DNA from: SIG440 sp045532055
GTDB lineage: Bacteria > Bacillota > Clostridia > Monoglobales > Monoglobaceae
Assembly: GCA_045532055.1 (NCBI GenBank)
Contig: JAZSFF010000006.1
Location: forward strand, 1 to 32,489
Reading direction: 5' to 3'
Length of the DNA stretch: 32,489 bases
Below are positions 1-6,969 of the stretch, in pieces; within the stretch, counting starts at the first letter, position 1, and each line of letters starts with the position of its first letter. The notes under the pieces were generated by a model that was given only the letters and a program-made list of their open reading frames with translations, was not told where the DNA came from and made no database searches. The translations under genes were made by a program, and so were the position numbers.

Positions 1-371
1 ACAATTCCGCCGACCTTTGGTGCTGATATTGCATCCTGCAAGGTACTTCTTTGCATAAGTCCGATTTTTCTTCCGGCAAGCATCGCCATTGCCACAGACA
101 GTGTTACAATTCCAAGACCGCCAATCTGTATCATCAAAAGAATAACAAATTGTCCAAACATCGACCAATGCGTTGCTGTGTCATGTACCACAAGACCAGT
201 TACGCATACAGCTGAGGTTGATGTGAACAACGCATCAGAAAATGATGTCATAATTCCGCTTGTCGATGAAATCGGGAGCATTAAAAGAATTGTTCCTAAT
301 ATGATTGCACCTGCAAATCCGAATATTATTATTTGAGAGGAGGAAAGATGTTTTTTTATACCTGTATTCAT
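1..371 (-). CDS. KtrB/TrkH-family potassium transporter subunit, N-terminal part (runs off window)
   Basis: Membrane pore subunit that lets K+ (or Na+-coupled K+) into the cell, normally paired with a cytosolic RCK subunit (KtrA/TrkA). Only the first 123 codons are in the window; the rest lies beyond base 1. The protein starts MNTGIKKHLSSSQIIIFGF at ATG 371-369. Visible are a first hydrophobic segment (about residues 14-35), a pore loop with the selectivity-filter-like run TSAVCVTGL, then the second transmembrane stretch containing IQIGGLGIVTLSVAM, all typical of KtrB/TrkH. The start has only a weak GGTGG-like ribosome binding site. Phased direct repeats lie 58-103 bp upstream (see 429-474). 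KtrB is likelier than TrkH because of the short N-terminus, but the partial sequence does not settle it. Confidence 0.85.
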   Translation of the reverse strand, partial: MNTGIKKHLSSSQIIIFGFAGAIILGTILLMLPISSTSGIMTSFSDALFTSTSAVCVTGLVVHDTATHWSMFGQFVILLMIQIGGLGIVTLSVAMAMLAGRKIGLMQRSTLQDAISAPKVGGI

Positions 372-428
372 AACAAAACCACCATTCAAGTGTATCGTTT
401 TTCTATTATCATTTTATCATAATATTTT

Positions 429-474
429 TTAAGATGGCATTAACGGTTGAACTTCTGTATTAAGATTGCATTAA
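429..474 (-). promoter_or_regulatory. Phased direct repeats upstream of the potassium transporter (candidate response-regulator site)
   Basis: Two 15-mers, TTAAGATGGCATTAA (429-443) and TTAAGATTGCATTAA (460-474), match at 14 of 15 positions and are offset by 31 bp, about three helical turns. Each is itself two TTAA half-sites 11 bp apart (429/440 and 460/471). Direct half-sites with an 11-bp period are typical of OmpR/PhoB/KdpE-type response regulators. The array ends about 58 bp before the start codon of the minus-strand K+ transporter, where an activator would sit. The regulator identity is inference. Confidence 0.45.
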
Positions 475-545
475 GACAAAAGAGCTGAACATGTGATTTT
501 AAATGAGAATATTGCATTTGCATATTATTTTTTTGGATATTGGAT

Positions 546-592
546 AAAAAATAGCATATGCAAAAGAAATATAATTCTTTCACATATGCTAT
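546..592 (-). terminator. AT-rich hairpin terminator downstream of the DeoR-type gene
   Basis: ATAGCATATG (551-560) pairs with CATATGCTAT (583-592), and inner arms 563-568/575-580 extend the stem. Read on the minus strand the hairpin is followed by a run of six T (551-546). It would end transcription of the DeoR-type gene that stops at 698, although the tRNA fragment and its terminator lie between. The stem is AT-rich, so strength is uncertain. Confidence 0.4.
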
Positions 593-599
593 ATAACCA

Positions 600-650
600 T
601 TAGGATCTAGTGTCAATGACGTGGGGGTTCAAGTCCCTTCAGCCGCACCA
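600..650 (+). pseudogene. 3' half of a tRNA-Leu (probable UAG anticodon), 5' half absent
   Basis: The 51 bases begin at the anticodon loop (TTAGGA, anticodon probably TAG) and continue with the 3' anticodon strand TCTAG, a class II variable arm (GTC-AAT-GAC), a T arm (GGGGG-TTCAAGT-CCCTT, 623-639), the 3' acceptor strand CAGCCGC (640-646), discriminator A and an encoded CCA (648-650). No matching 5' acceptor strand, D arm or 5' anticodon strand lies upstream; the bases before 600 are unrelated. Order, variable arm and encoded CCA fit tRNA-Leu of Firmicutes. It cannot fold into a tRNA alone, so it is a fragment such as an integration-site scar or rearrangement remnant. Confidence 0.85.
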
Positions 651-658
651 GCATCTTT

Positions 659-691
659 AAAGCTTGTCGGATTCTTCCGGTAAGCTTTTTT
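659..691 (+). terminator. Rho-independent terminator after the tRNA-Leu fragment
   Basis: AAAGCTTGTCGG (659-670) pairs over 12 bp, with two G-U pairs, with CCGGTAAGCTTT (677-688); the loop is ATTCTT and a T run follows (686-691). It sits 8 bases after the CCA, as a native tRNA terminator would, which suggests the sequence right of 600 is the original downstream flank of the tRNA gene. Confidence 0.8.
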
Positions 692-697
692 ACTTGG

Positions 698-1450
698 CTA
701 AACCTCCCAAAAAATCACATTTGAAAATTTTTCCTTTATATCCTCTCCAAACTTATAATCAGTAACAATACCGTCAATTTCTGAAAATTCCATGTGTATA
801 TGTGTATATGGATGATTTATCTTGTCATGGTCAGCAAGATAATAAACCTTATCGGAATTTTCCGCCATAAGTCTATGCAATAAAAAATATGTATCATTGT
901 CACCTGCAACTTTACCATCTTTTGCAAATGAGCCAGTAGAAAAGAACATTTTGTCAGCATGATATTTACGCACGTTTTCTATTGAAATATCTCCATTTAG
1001 CATATATGGTTTTTCTGCCACAACTCCACCCAGACAAATTGCTTTTACATCATACTCGCTCAAAAACATTACCAAAGCCATATTGTTGGTGATTACAGTC
1101 AAATCCTTCTTTTCAACCAAATAGCGTCCCATATACTCAGCCGTGGTAGATGCATCAATAAATATAACATCTCCATCTTGTACAAACTCTGCCGCTTTCT
1201 GTGCAATTTTGTTTTTTGCGGACTTCATTTTATGATACCTGAAAGGCAAAGAAACACCCTTTTGTTCAATAAATTCAACTCCTCCGTAGCTGCGTCTTAC
1301 CATTTTCTGCTTTTCCATAACCGTTAAATCTCTATTTATCGTTGCATTGCTGTAATGCAATGCCTCTGTCAAATATTTTACAGTTACATATCCATTTTGC
1401 TTTAATATCTTAATAATCTCTTCAATTCTCTCCTTTTGATACATATCCAC
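698..1450 (-). CDS. DeoR-family transcriptional regulator
   Basis: A 250-residue DNA-binding repressor of the DeoR type. Residues 1-60 form the winged helix-turn-helix (YQKERIEEIIKILKQNGYVT, then the recognition region NATINRDLTVMEKQ, then VRRSYGGVEF, the usual wing). Residues 75-230 are the DeoR sensor domain, a sugar-phosphate-isomerase-like fold with FIDASTTAEY and TVITNN motifs, which in this family binds a phosphorylated sugar. Length is normal. The gene is divergent from a MATE exporter 116 bp away; TTTTGATAAAT occurs twice in that gap (1457-1467 and 1506-1516) and could be an operator serving both genes. No sugar-metabolism gene adjoins it, so the effector is unknown. A weak promoter for this strand may use 1487-1492 and 1463-1468. 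Confidence 0.88.
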   Translation of the reverse strand: MDMYQKERIEEIIKILKQNGYVTVKYLTEALHYSNATINRDLTVMEKQKMVRRSYGGVEFIEQKGVSLPFRYHKMKSAKNKIAQKAAEFVQDGDVIFIDASTTAEYMGRYLVEKKDLTVITNNMALVMFLSEYDVKAICLGGVVAEKPYMLNGDISIENVRKYHADKMFFSTGSFAKDGKVAGDNDTYFLLHRLMAENSDKVYYLADHDKINHPYTHIHMEFSEIDGIVTDYKFGEDIKEKFSNVIFWEV

Positions 1451-1497
1451 GCCCTCTTTTGATAAATATTGAGAAATTTTCTATTTTTTCAACACTA

Positions 1498-1525
1498 TTG
1501 ATTTTTTTTGATAAATTGATATAAT
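1498..1525 (+). promoter_or_regulatory. Sigma-A-type promoter for the MATE exporter
   Basis: TTGATT (1498-1503), 16-bp spacer, TATAAT (1520-1525), about 40 bp before the start codon. The second TTTTGATAAAT repeat (1506-1516) lies between the two boxes, where a bound repressor would block transcription. Confidence 0.6.
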
Positions 1526-1566
1526 TTTATTGTACACATTTTAAAAACTTTGTCAAGGAGGCCGTA

Positions 1567-2916
1567 ATGAAAAATCTCACCCAAGGCAATATCTATAAAA
1601 ACTTCATAATTTTTGCTCTGCCGCTGGTATTCTCTGCGTTTTTGTCTCAGGGTTACAATCTTATTGACAATATAATTGCAGGGAAATATCTTGGTGATAT
1701 CGGTCTTGCTGCAACAGGCGCTACCAGTCCGTTTATATCCTTTTGTTCCTCTCTTTTCTGGGGTTTCAGCGTAGGTTCATCCATATATATTGCTATGCTC
1801 TTTGGTGCAGAGGACTATCAGGATATTAAATCAGGTCTTTTTTATAGCACCGCTATACTAATCAGTATTTCTCTTTTATTTTGTTTGGTTGTGCTTATTT
1901 GGGGCGACAACATTCTGCACTTACTAAAAGTTGACCCATCAATACACCACGTCGCAAAAACATACCTATATATTTACATGACCGGATTCTTTATTATTTT
2001 GCTCAACAATCATTTTGTCCAAAGTTTGTATTCCCTGGGAATAAGCACATATCCTTTTATTATCTCCATAGTTTCAGCTTTGTTGAACATTTTGGGCAAT
2101 ATCTTTGCAATAAAAGTATTACACCTTGGGGTTGCCGGAATTGCTCTTGCCACAGTTTTTTCAGCATTTATAGTTGATATTCTGTACCTCTGCAAATTTA
2201 AAAAATGTTTTAATGAACTGAATATTTCAAAAACAAAGCTCCGGTGGAATACCGGAGCCATCAAAAAAATTTCACTTTTTGCCTTTCCTTGCACTGTGCA
2301 GCAATCTATAATGTACACAGCAAGTCTTCTGATTTCACCAATCATCAACGGAATCGGCAGTGCTGCAAGTGCAAGTTATACCGTGATTTTGCGCATCTAT
2401 GAAATAAATGCATGTGTATATCAAAACGCCTCTAAAACAGTAAGCACCTATACCGCTCAAAGTATAGGTGCCGGAAAAATGAATAATCTTAAGAAAGGTG
2501 TTGCCGTTGGATTTTTGCAAGGGGTACTCTTTCTTTCGCTCCCGCTTCTCATCTGTGTTTTCCTTGCAAAACCAGTCTGCAGTATGTTTTTCCCCAAGGG
2601 TTACTCTGGCGAAGCGCTTGATACGTCTCTGATTTTTGCAAAATTCTTTTTGCCATTTATTATTTTCAACGTGATAAACAATTTGTTTCATTCATTCTAC
2701 CGTGGTACCGGCTCATCAAAATTTTTGGTTGCTCTTACCGCTCTTGGTTCGGTAAGCCGAACAGTCCTTACCTTTATTTTTGCAAATATCTCTGGAATGA
2801 ATGGTGTCTTTATAGCATGGGTTATCTCATGGATTATGGAGTCTATAGTAGCTCTTACCATCTACTTTTCCGGCATTTGGAAAAAACACATCATCAACCC
2901 ATTTGACCCAAAGTAA
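1567..2916 (+). CDS. MATE-family multidrug/metabolite exporter
   Basis: A 449-residue inner membrane protein of the MATE (multi antimicrobial extrusion) family, which exports organic cations or other compounds using Na+ or H+. The N-terminal pattern LTQGNIYKNFIIFALPLVFS, then LIDNIIAGKYLGDIGLAATG is the standard first-helix signature, and twelve hydrophobic segments can be followed across two homologous halves of about 220 residues. Length is normal. ATG 1567 follows AAGGAGG by a good spacing. It is divergent from the DeoR-type gene, which probably controls it. The last 23 bases overlap the convergent permease gene 2894-4051 and no terminator is visible between them. The substrate cannot be inferred. 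Confidence 0.93.
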   Translation: MKNLTQGNIYKNFIIFALPLVFSAFLSQGYNLIDNIIAGKYLGDIGLAATGATSPFISFCSSLFWGFSVGSSIYIAMLFGAEDYQDIKSGLFYSTAILISISLLFCLVVLIWGDNILHLLKVDPSIHHVAKTYLYIYMTGFFIILLNNHFVQSLYSLGISTYPFIISIVSALLNILGNIFAIKVLHLGVAGIALATVFSAFIVDILYLCKFKKCFNELNISKTKLRWNTGAIKKISLFAFPCTVQQSIMYTASLLISPIINGIGSAASASYTVILRIYEINACVYQNASKTVSTYTAQSIGAGKMNNLKKGVAVGFLQGVLFLSLPLLICVFLAKPVCSMFFPKGYSGEALDTSLIFAKFFLPFIIFNVINNLFHSFYRGTGSSKFLVALTALGSVSRTVLTFIFANISGMNGVFIAWVISWIMESIVALTIYFSGIWKKHIINPFDPK

Positions 2917-4051
2917 ATACCACAGACATCAAAATAGTCAATATAATCAAAATTCCAAAATTATAAAGTGAAAACTGTTTTATGTAGTCCTTTGCGTTTT
3001 CCGGTTCACGCTTTACATATTCTCTGAATGTTATAAGACTTGCCAGTGATGATATTAACGTACCCGCACCGCCGATATTTACTGCTACCAGCAGTTGTTG
3101 ATAATTTTGCGTAAACTTTGACAACAAAATCGCACTGGGTACATTGCTTATTACCTGACATGAAAGCACGCCTAAAATCAGCGTGTTTTTTTCTATCAAC
3201 CATTCCAGAAAAACTTTTATCGCAGGGATTCGTGACATATTGCCTGCAAATATAAAAAACGCACAAAATGTTACAAGCAGTGGATAATCCACCCTCTTTA
3301 GTGCAGATTTATCAAGAAAAAACAGAGATGCCGGAATTATCACCAATCCCCACAGATAATGAATTGTCCTGAAAACAATCATAATTGAAAACGCAAATAA
3401 TATAAGATAAACTGATACCCTCTTCCAATCCAGTTTTTGAGTATAAGCTCTGTCTATTTTAAGTTCCTTATTCTCCACTCTAAGACAACATAAGGTTATC
3501 AGCACCACAGATACAACAAAAGGCAGCAACATTATCCGCACAAACTCACCCGTAGGAATGTTAAAATAGCTGTAAAGATAAAGGTTCTGTGGATTGCCAA
3601 ACGGCGTCAACATACCGCCCAGATTTGCCGCTATGTTCTGCATTATAAAAGTAAAACCCATATGATTTTCGTTATCTGTGGAAGACAATACATAATATCC
3701 CAAGGGCAAAAACGTTATGAGCGCCATATCGTTTGCAATAAGCATTGACCCGATAAATGTTATGTATACAAGCGCTATCACTGCTGTTCTGGTAGTTTTG
3801 AAAATACGCACTATTTCACTTGCCACAATCCTGAAAAAGTATATATTTTTCAGTGCACACACCACCGCAAGGGTACAGAACAAACATGTGAGGGTTTTAA
3901 AATCAAAATACCCCAAATATCCTTTATCCGGCGGCACAAAAAATGCTGTAACCACTGCCGCAAGGATTGCGATACACATTACCTCGTTTTTTAAAAAAAA
4001 CTTCTTTATCAATTCATCACCTGCTTTATGTACAACAGACAGGGCGAGCAT
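2894..4051 (-). CDS. ArsB/NhaD (ion transporter) superfamily anion permease
   Basis: A 385-residue polytopic membrane protein with about ten hydrophobic segments. The stretch IANDMALITFLPL, the region NIAANLGGMLTPFGNPQNLY and the later repeat CQVISNVPSAILLSKF with NIGGAGTLISSLASL are the paired re-entrant loops of the ArsB/NhaD/CitM/SLC13 superfamily, which transports carboxylates, sulfate, arsenite or Na+. The substrate is not evident. Its start lies 26 bp beyond the stop of the truncated sigma-G gene on the same strand. The first ATG (4051) is preceded by GGCGGAG; MCIAILAAVV about 24 residues later is an alternative start. The 3' end overlaps the MATE gene by 23 bp. Confidence 0.82.
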   Translation of the reverse strand: MLALSVVHKAGDELIKKFFLKNEVMCIAILAAVVTAFFVPPDKGYLGYFDFKTLTCLFCTLAVVCALKNIYFFRIVASEIVRIFKTTRTAVIALVYITFIGSMLIANDMALITFLPLGYYVLSSTDNENHMGFTFIMQNIAANLGGMLTPFGNPQNLYLYSYFNIPTGEFVRIMLLPFVVSVVLITLCCLRVENKELKIDRAYTQKLDWKRVSVYLILFAFSIMIVFRTIHYLWGLVIIPASLFFLDKSALKRVDYPLLVTFCAFFIFAGNMSRIPAIKVFLEWLIEKNTLILGVLSCQVISNVPSAILLSKFTQNYQQLLVAVNIGGAGTLISSLASLITFREYVKREPENAKDYIKQFSLYNFGILIILTILMSVVFTLGQMG

Positions 4052-4076
4052 GAATACTCCGCCCCGTTTTTTAATT

Positions 4077-4568
4077 CTATAAATATTTTTTCATATGCCC
4101 CAGAGCATTTTTTTCAAGTCGTGACACCTGTGCCTGGGAAATACCAATTTCATTTGCAATCTCCATTTGTGTTCTTCCCATAAAAAACCGTAGTTTAAGA
4201 ATATTTTGTTCCCTGTGATTGAGATGTTTCATTGCCTCTTTAATAGCGATTTCTTCCAGCCACGAATCATCAAGGTTTTTTTCGTCCTTAACCTGATCCA
4301 TAACAAAAATTGCATCTCCACCATCGTGATATATAGGTTCATATAACGATACCGGATCCATTATTGCATCCAGAGCCGTAGAAATTTCCTCTCTGGAAAG
4401 GCCCAACTCTGCCGCTATTTCATCAACTGTGGGCTCCTTTGCATTTTTATTCACAAGCCTTTCTTTGGCAGACAGTGCCTTGTACGCTATATCTCGCAAA
4501 GACCGGCTGACTCTTATGGAAGTATTGTCACGCAGATATCTGCGTATTTCACCGACAATCATTGGCAT
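4077..4568 (-). pseudogene. sigG: Truncated sporulation sigma factor sigma-G (regions 3 and 4 only)
   Basis: The 163 residues match the last two thirds of sigma-G, the late forespore sigma factor: GEIRRYLRDN and RVSRSLRDIAYKAL at the start of region 3, DPVSLYEPIYHDGGDAIFVM characteristic of sigma-G, and a complete region 4 helix-turn-helix (RTQMEIANEIGISQAQVSRL). Full sigma-G is about 257 residues; the first 95 or so, holding region 2 (core binding and -10 recognition), are missing. Where they should be lies the 3' end of an EamA gene, overlapping by 20 bp in another frame. The in-frame codons upstream of ATG 4568 (KAFRQKTF) do not resemble sigma-G. A protein made from this could not be a normal sigma factor. 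Deletion, rearrangement or an assembly join would all explain it. Confidence 0.85.
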
Positions 4569-5484
4569 GAATGTCTTTTGGCGAAACGCCTTTTTTTTGC
4601 GGTTTTTGTTTTTTAGGAACTATCTGTGATACAATTATTCCCACAAAGATGCAAACACACCCAACATATCCGCGTCCGGTCATAACCTCATGCAAAATTA
4701 TCGCTCCTCCGATTGCACTGAACATCGACTCTGTCGAAAGGATAATTGATGCATGAGTTGGGTCTGCATTCTTCTGCCCTATAATCTGGCAGGTATATGC
4801 AACACCCACTGACATTACTCCACCATAAAGAATTGGGATAGCCGCCGCTTTTACTCCAGCAAGAGTTGTTGCCTCAAAAACACCCGCACAAACAAGACCT
4901 ATAACAGCACATACAATAAACTGAGTACATGCAAATCTTAAGGAATAAATTTCATTTACAAATTTGTCAATAATCAAAATATGAAACGCCCAGAATACCG
5001 AGCCACAAAGCAACACTGCATCACCGTAACTGATTTGCCACTTTTCATTTATGCACAGAAGAAAAAGCCCAATAACGGCAAAGAGAGCGCCCATCCATAC
5101 GTTTATGTTAGTTTTCTTTTTGAGAAATATACCAAACACAGGCACCAAAACAGTATAAAGGCCTGTGATAAACCCTGCCTTGCCAGCACTTTGCGTAATT
5201 ACAATGCCGCATTGCTGAAGCCAGGAGGCTATAAACAAGACCACCCCTGCAACACACCCGGCAAGCAATGTTTTCCTCATTTTCAAATTGTGGATTTCAT
5301 TCCGTTTTTCCTTTTTCTCAAAAATAAATATGACAGGAATCAGTGAAACAGCTCCCAGCATAAACCTTATCCCATTGAAAGCAAATGGCTGTACAAAATC
5401 CGCTCCAATTCTCTGTGCTACAAATGCAAAGCCCCAAATCATGGCTGTTATAAGCAATATTCCCAAAGACTTTATTTTTTTCAT
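4549..5484 (-). CDS. EamA/DMT-family transporter
   Basis: A 311-residue inner membrane protein with ten predicted helices in two EamA repeats of five (first repeat about residues 5-145, second about 150-290). Typical motifs are ITAMIWGFAFVAQRIGA at the N-terminus and LSTESMFSAIGGAIILHE in the second repeat. The family exports amino acids or other metabolites; no substrate can be named. AAAGGA precedes ATG 5484 and a good promoter lies at 5520-5548. The family normally ends soon after VSQIVPKK; here the last residues (about HANDCR) are read out of frame from sigma-G sequence, so the original stop seems lost and the tail is probably not native. The core transporter looks complete. Confidence 0.9.
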   Translation of the reverse strand: MKKIKSLGILLITAMIWGFAFVAQRIGADFVQPFAFNGIRFMLGAVSLIPVIFIFEKKEKRNEIHNLKMRKTLLAGCVAGVVLFIASWLQQCGIVITQSAGKAGFITGLYTVLVPVFGIFLKKKTNINVWMGALFAVIGLFLLCINEKWQISYGDAVLLCGSVFWAFHILIIDKFVNEIYSLRFACTQFIVCAVIGLVCAGVFEATTLAGVKAAAIPILYGGVMSVGVAYTCQIIGQKNADPTHASIILSTESMFSAIGGAIILHEVMTGRGYVGCVCIFVGIIVSQIVPKKQKPQKKGVSPKDIHANDCR

Positions 5485-5519
5485 ATATGTAATCCTTTCA
5501 AGCTGAATTTCCGTAGGTT

Positions 5520-5548
5520 ATTATACAACCAAATATCGCTCAAGTCAA
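5520..5548 (-). promoter_or_regulatory. Sigma-A-type promoter for the EamA transporter
   Basis: On the minus strand TTGACT (5548-5543), 17-bp spacer, TATAAT (5525-5520), about 35 bp before the start codon. Near-consensus, so the gene is probably constitutively expressed, and transcripts would continue into the sigma-G remnant and permease. Confidence 0.75.
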
Positions 5549-5569
5549 TAAATTATGCTACTTTTTGAC

Positions 5570-5598
5570 AAAAAAAGACTCCGTAAAATCTACGGAGT
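5570..5598 (-). terminator. Rho-independent terminator of the ECF sigma/anti-sigma operon
   Basis: ACTCCGTA (5578-5585) pairs with TACGGAGT (5591-5598) around a 5-base loop. On the minus strand the stem is followed by C and seven T (5576-5570). The gene it ends stops at 5609. The plus strand also has a T-rich stretch after the stem, so it may work in both directions. Confidence 0.85.
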
Positions 5599-5608
5599 GT
5601 ATTTTTTA

Positions 5609-6370
5609 TTATTGGAGCAGATTTGCAGTTTCATCCCATATGATGTTTCCGTCTTCATACTGACATTCATACATCTGTGTAACACTTTCATCTACCACAA
5701 ATTCACAAAGCAAGGAGCTGTGGTCACCATTCACAAGCCAACGCCATCTGCCCACATAAAAAGTTCTTTCTTCATTATCAATATTTATATTAAATTTACC
5801 TGTAATTTCAAAAATGTGTTGGTTGCCCGTTGCCTCATCAATGAGTCCAAATTTTGCATAAAGCAACTCGGCCAAAGTGTTCTTCTCGGCTTCCTCTGCT
5901 TCCGCAATGTTATCAATGTTTTGTTTATGAATACCGTTCTCAACGCTTTCCCCTTTTGCTATATCAAACGTTTCAATGCCCTGTTGAGTTTCACCTGCGG
6001 GAGCAGGAGCTATTCTTGAGTTTTCAGATACAGCATTTTCTGTTGTAGTCACAACTTTTTCTATACTATCTTCTTGAGGTTGTGTCTGAGGTTGCAACGA
6101 CCTGATTTCAGTTGAATCATTTTCCGATTTCACATTGCTTTTAATCTCTGCAACAACAGGTTGCTGATTTGTTTTTTCAATCCGGGGATAAAGAAACGCA
6201 GAAACAGCCACTACAAATACAGCCGCAACAGCAGTACCGATTTTGTATATCTTCGCTCTGGGTTTCATTTCAGGCAAGCTTTCCGCTTTTTCAAAAATTT
6301 TGTCAATCAATTCTCTGTCTGGTTTTATGTCATCATTTGCCTGTTTGTAGTATTTTCTAAACAAAATCAT
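5609..6370 (-). CDS. Probable membrane-anchored anti-sigma factor for the adjacent ECF sigma
   Basis: A 253-residue protein with a charged cytoplasmic N-terminus (about residues 1-43), one transmembrane helix (about 44-63, IGTAVAAVFVVAVSAFLYP), a low-complexity Q/E/T-rich extracytoplasmic linker (about 70-160) and a folded C-terminal domain (about 165-253, with HIFEITGKFNINIDNEERTF and FYVGRWRWLVNGDHS). It follows the ECF sigma gene with a 14-bp overlap, the usual sigma/anti-sigma arrangement, and shares its terminator. I see no ZAS zinc motif (HxxxCxxC). The anti-sigma role rests on position and topology; the sensor domain is not one I recognise. Confidence 0.65.
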   Translation of the reverse strand: MILFRKYYKQANDDIKPDRELIDKIFEKAESLPEMKPRAKIYKIGTAVAAVFVVAVSAFLYPRIEKTNQQPVVAEIKSNVKSENDSTEIRSLQPQTQPQEDSIEKVVTTTENAVSENSRIAPAPAGETQQGIETFDIAKGESVENGIHKQNIDNIAEAEEAEKNTLAELLYAKFGLIDEATGNQHIFEITGKFNINIDNEERTFYVGRWRWLVNGDHSSLLCEFVVDESVTQMYECQYEDGNIIWDETANLLQ

Positions 6371-6857
6371 ATCCTCCTTCCAGTTTTTTTCTCAAAAGAT
6401 TTCTGCCACGACTAAGCTGGGATTTAATGGTAGAACTATTGATACCCAAAGTCTTTGATATCTCATCTACCGACATGTCTTCATAATAAAAAAGATGTAT
6501 CACAGCCCTATATTTCTGCGGAAGTTCCATAACAGCATAATAAACATCGCTTTTTTCTTCTGTATCAAATACAATGTCCTCAGAAATAGGAACTGTTTTC
6601 TGCATCCACGAATTTGAAAATACGTTGTGACTGCAGTTGATTGTTACACGCAAAAGCCAGGCCTTTATATGTTCTTCGCTTTCAAATGCTTTGTCTGTTC
6701 TGATATAACGCAAAAAAACCTCCTGAACAACATCATCAGCATGCTCACGATTCTTGGTTTGCGACAACGCAAGTCGGTAAATCATGTCAAAATACTTTTC
6801 AACAATTTGACGCTTTGCATCGCTATTATCGTTTTTTTGGGGTAAATTCTCAGACAA
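6357..6857 (-). CDS. ECF-type RNA polymerase sigma factor (sigma-70 family)
   Basis: A 166-residue sigma factor of the extracytoplasmic-function group. Region 2 covers about residues 18-80 (YFDMIYRLALSQTKNREHAD, then VVQEVFLRYIR and HIKAWLLRVTINCSHN); region 4 covers about 105-160 (LPQKYRAVIHLFYYEDMSVD, EISKTLGINSSTIKSQLSRG, LLRKKL), ending in a helix-turn-helix. No region 1 or 3 is present, as usual. The start is TTG (6857-6855) about 9 bases after GGAGGAG; no better in-frame ATG exists before residue 24. It overlaps the putative anti-sigma gene by 14 bp. A GCAACC-type -35 motif upstream suggests the gene activates its own promoter. Confidence 0.92.
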   Translation of the reverse strand: MSENLPQKNDNSDAKRQIVEKYFDMIYRLALSQTKNREHADDVVQEVFLRYIRTDKAFESEEHIKAWLLRVTINCSHNVFSNSWMQKTVPISEDIVFDTEEKSDVYYAVMELPQKYRAVIHLFYYEDMSVDEISKTLGINSSTIKSQLSRGRNLLRKKLEGGYDFV

Positions 6858-6881
6858 TCCCGGCTCCTCCTCTCATATACA

Positions 6882-6909
6882 ATACCCTTCAAAGTCAAAA
6901 AAGGTTGCA
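6882..6909 (-). promoter_or_regulatory. Candidate ECF-type autoregulatory promoter
   Basis: On the minus strand TGCAAC (6909-6904) followed by C/T-rich sequence, a 16-bp spacer and GGGTAT (6887-6882). An AAC-containing -35 box is the hallmark of ECF promoters. A sigma-A alternative (TTGACT then TATATG) has only a 13-bp spacer and is less likely. No start site is known. Confidence 0.4.
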
Positions 6910-6922
6910 ACTTTTTCAAAAT

Positions 6923-6955
6923 TTCAAAATGACGGGCTTTGCCCGTCATTTTGAA
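6923..6955 (-). terminator. Hairpin terminator after the PFL-family gene
   Basis: A perfect 15-bp stem, TTCAAAATGACGGGC (6923-6937) with GCCCGTCATTTTGAA (6941-6955), and a TTT loop, 15 bases beyond the stop of the PFL-family gene. The T tract on the minus strand is short, so it may also serve to stabilise the 3' end or separate this unit from the ECF operon. Confidence 0.7.
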
Positions 6956-6969
6956 GATATCCAAATTTA

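Noticed and set aside
4576..4597. GGCG-AAA-CGCC followed by eight T on the plus strand
   Set aside because: It has the form of a terminator, but the stem is only 4 bp and no plus-strand gene leads to it; it lies within the EamA coding end.
5555..6019. Plus-strand frame opposite the anti-sigma gene
   Set aside because: It begins upstream of and runs through the terminator hairpin 5578-5598, and the opposite strand has a better-supported gene.
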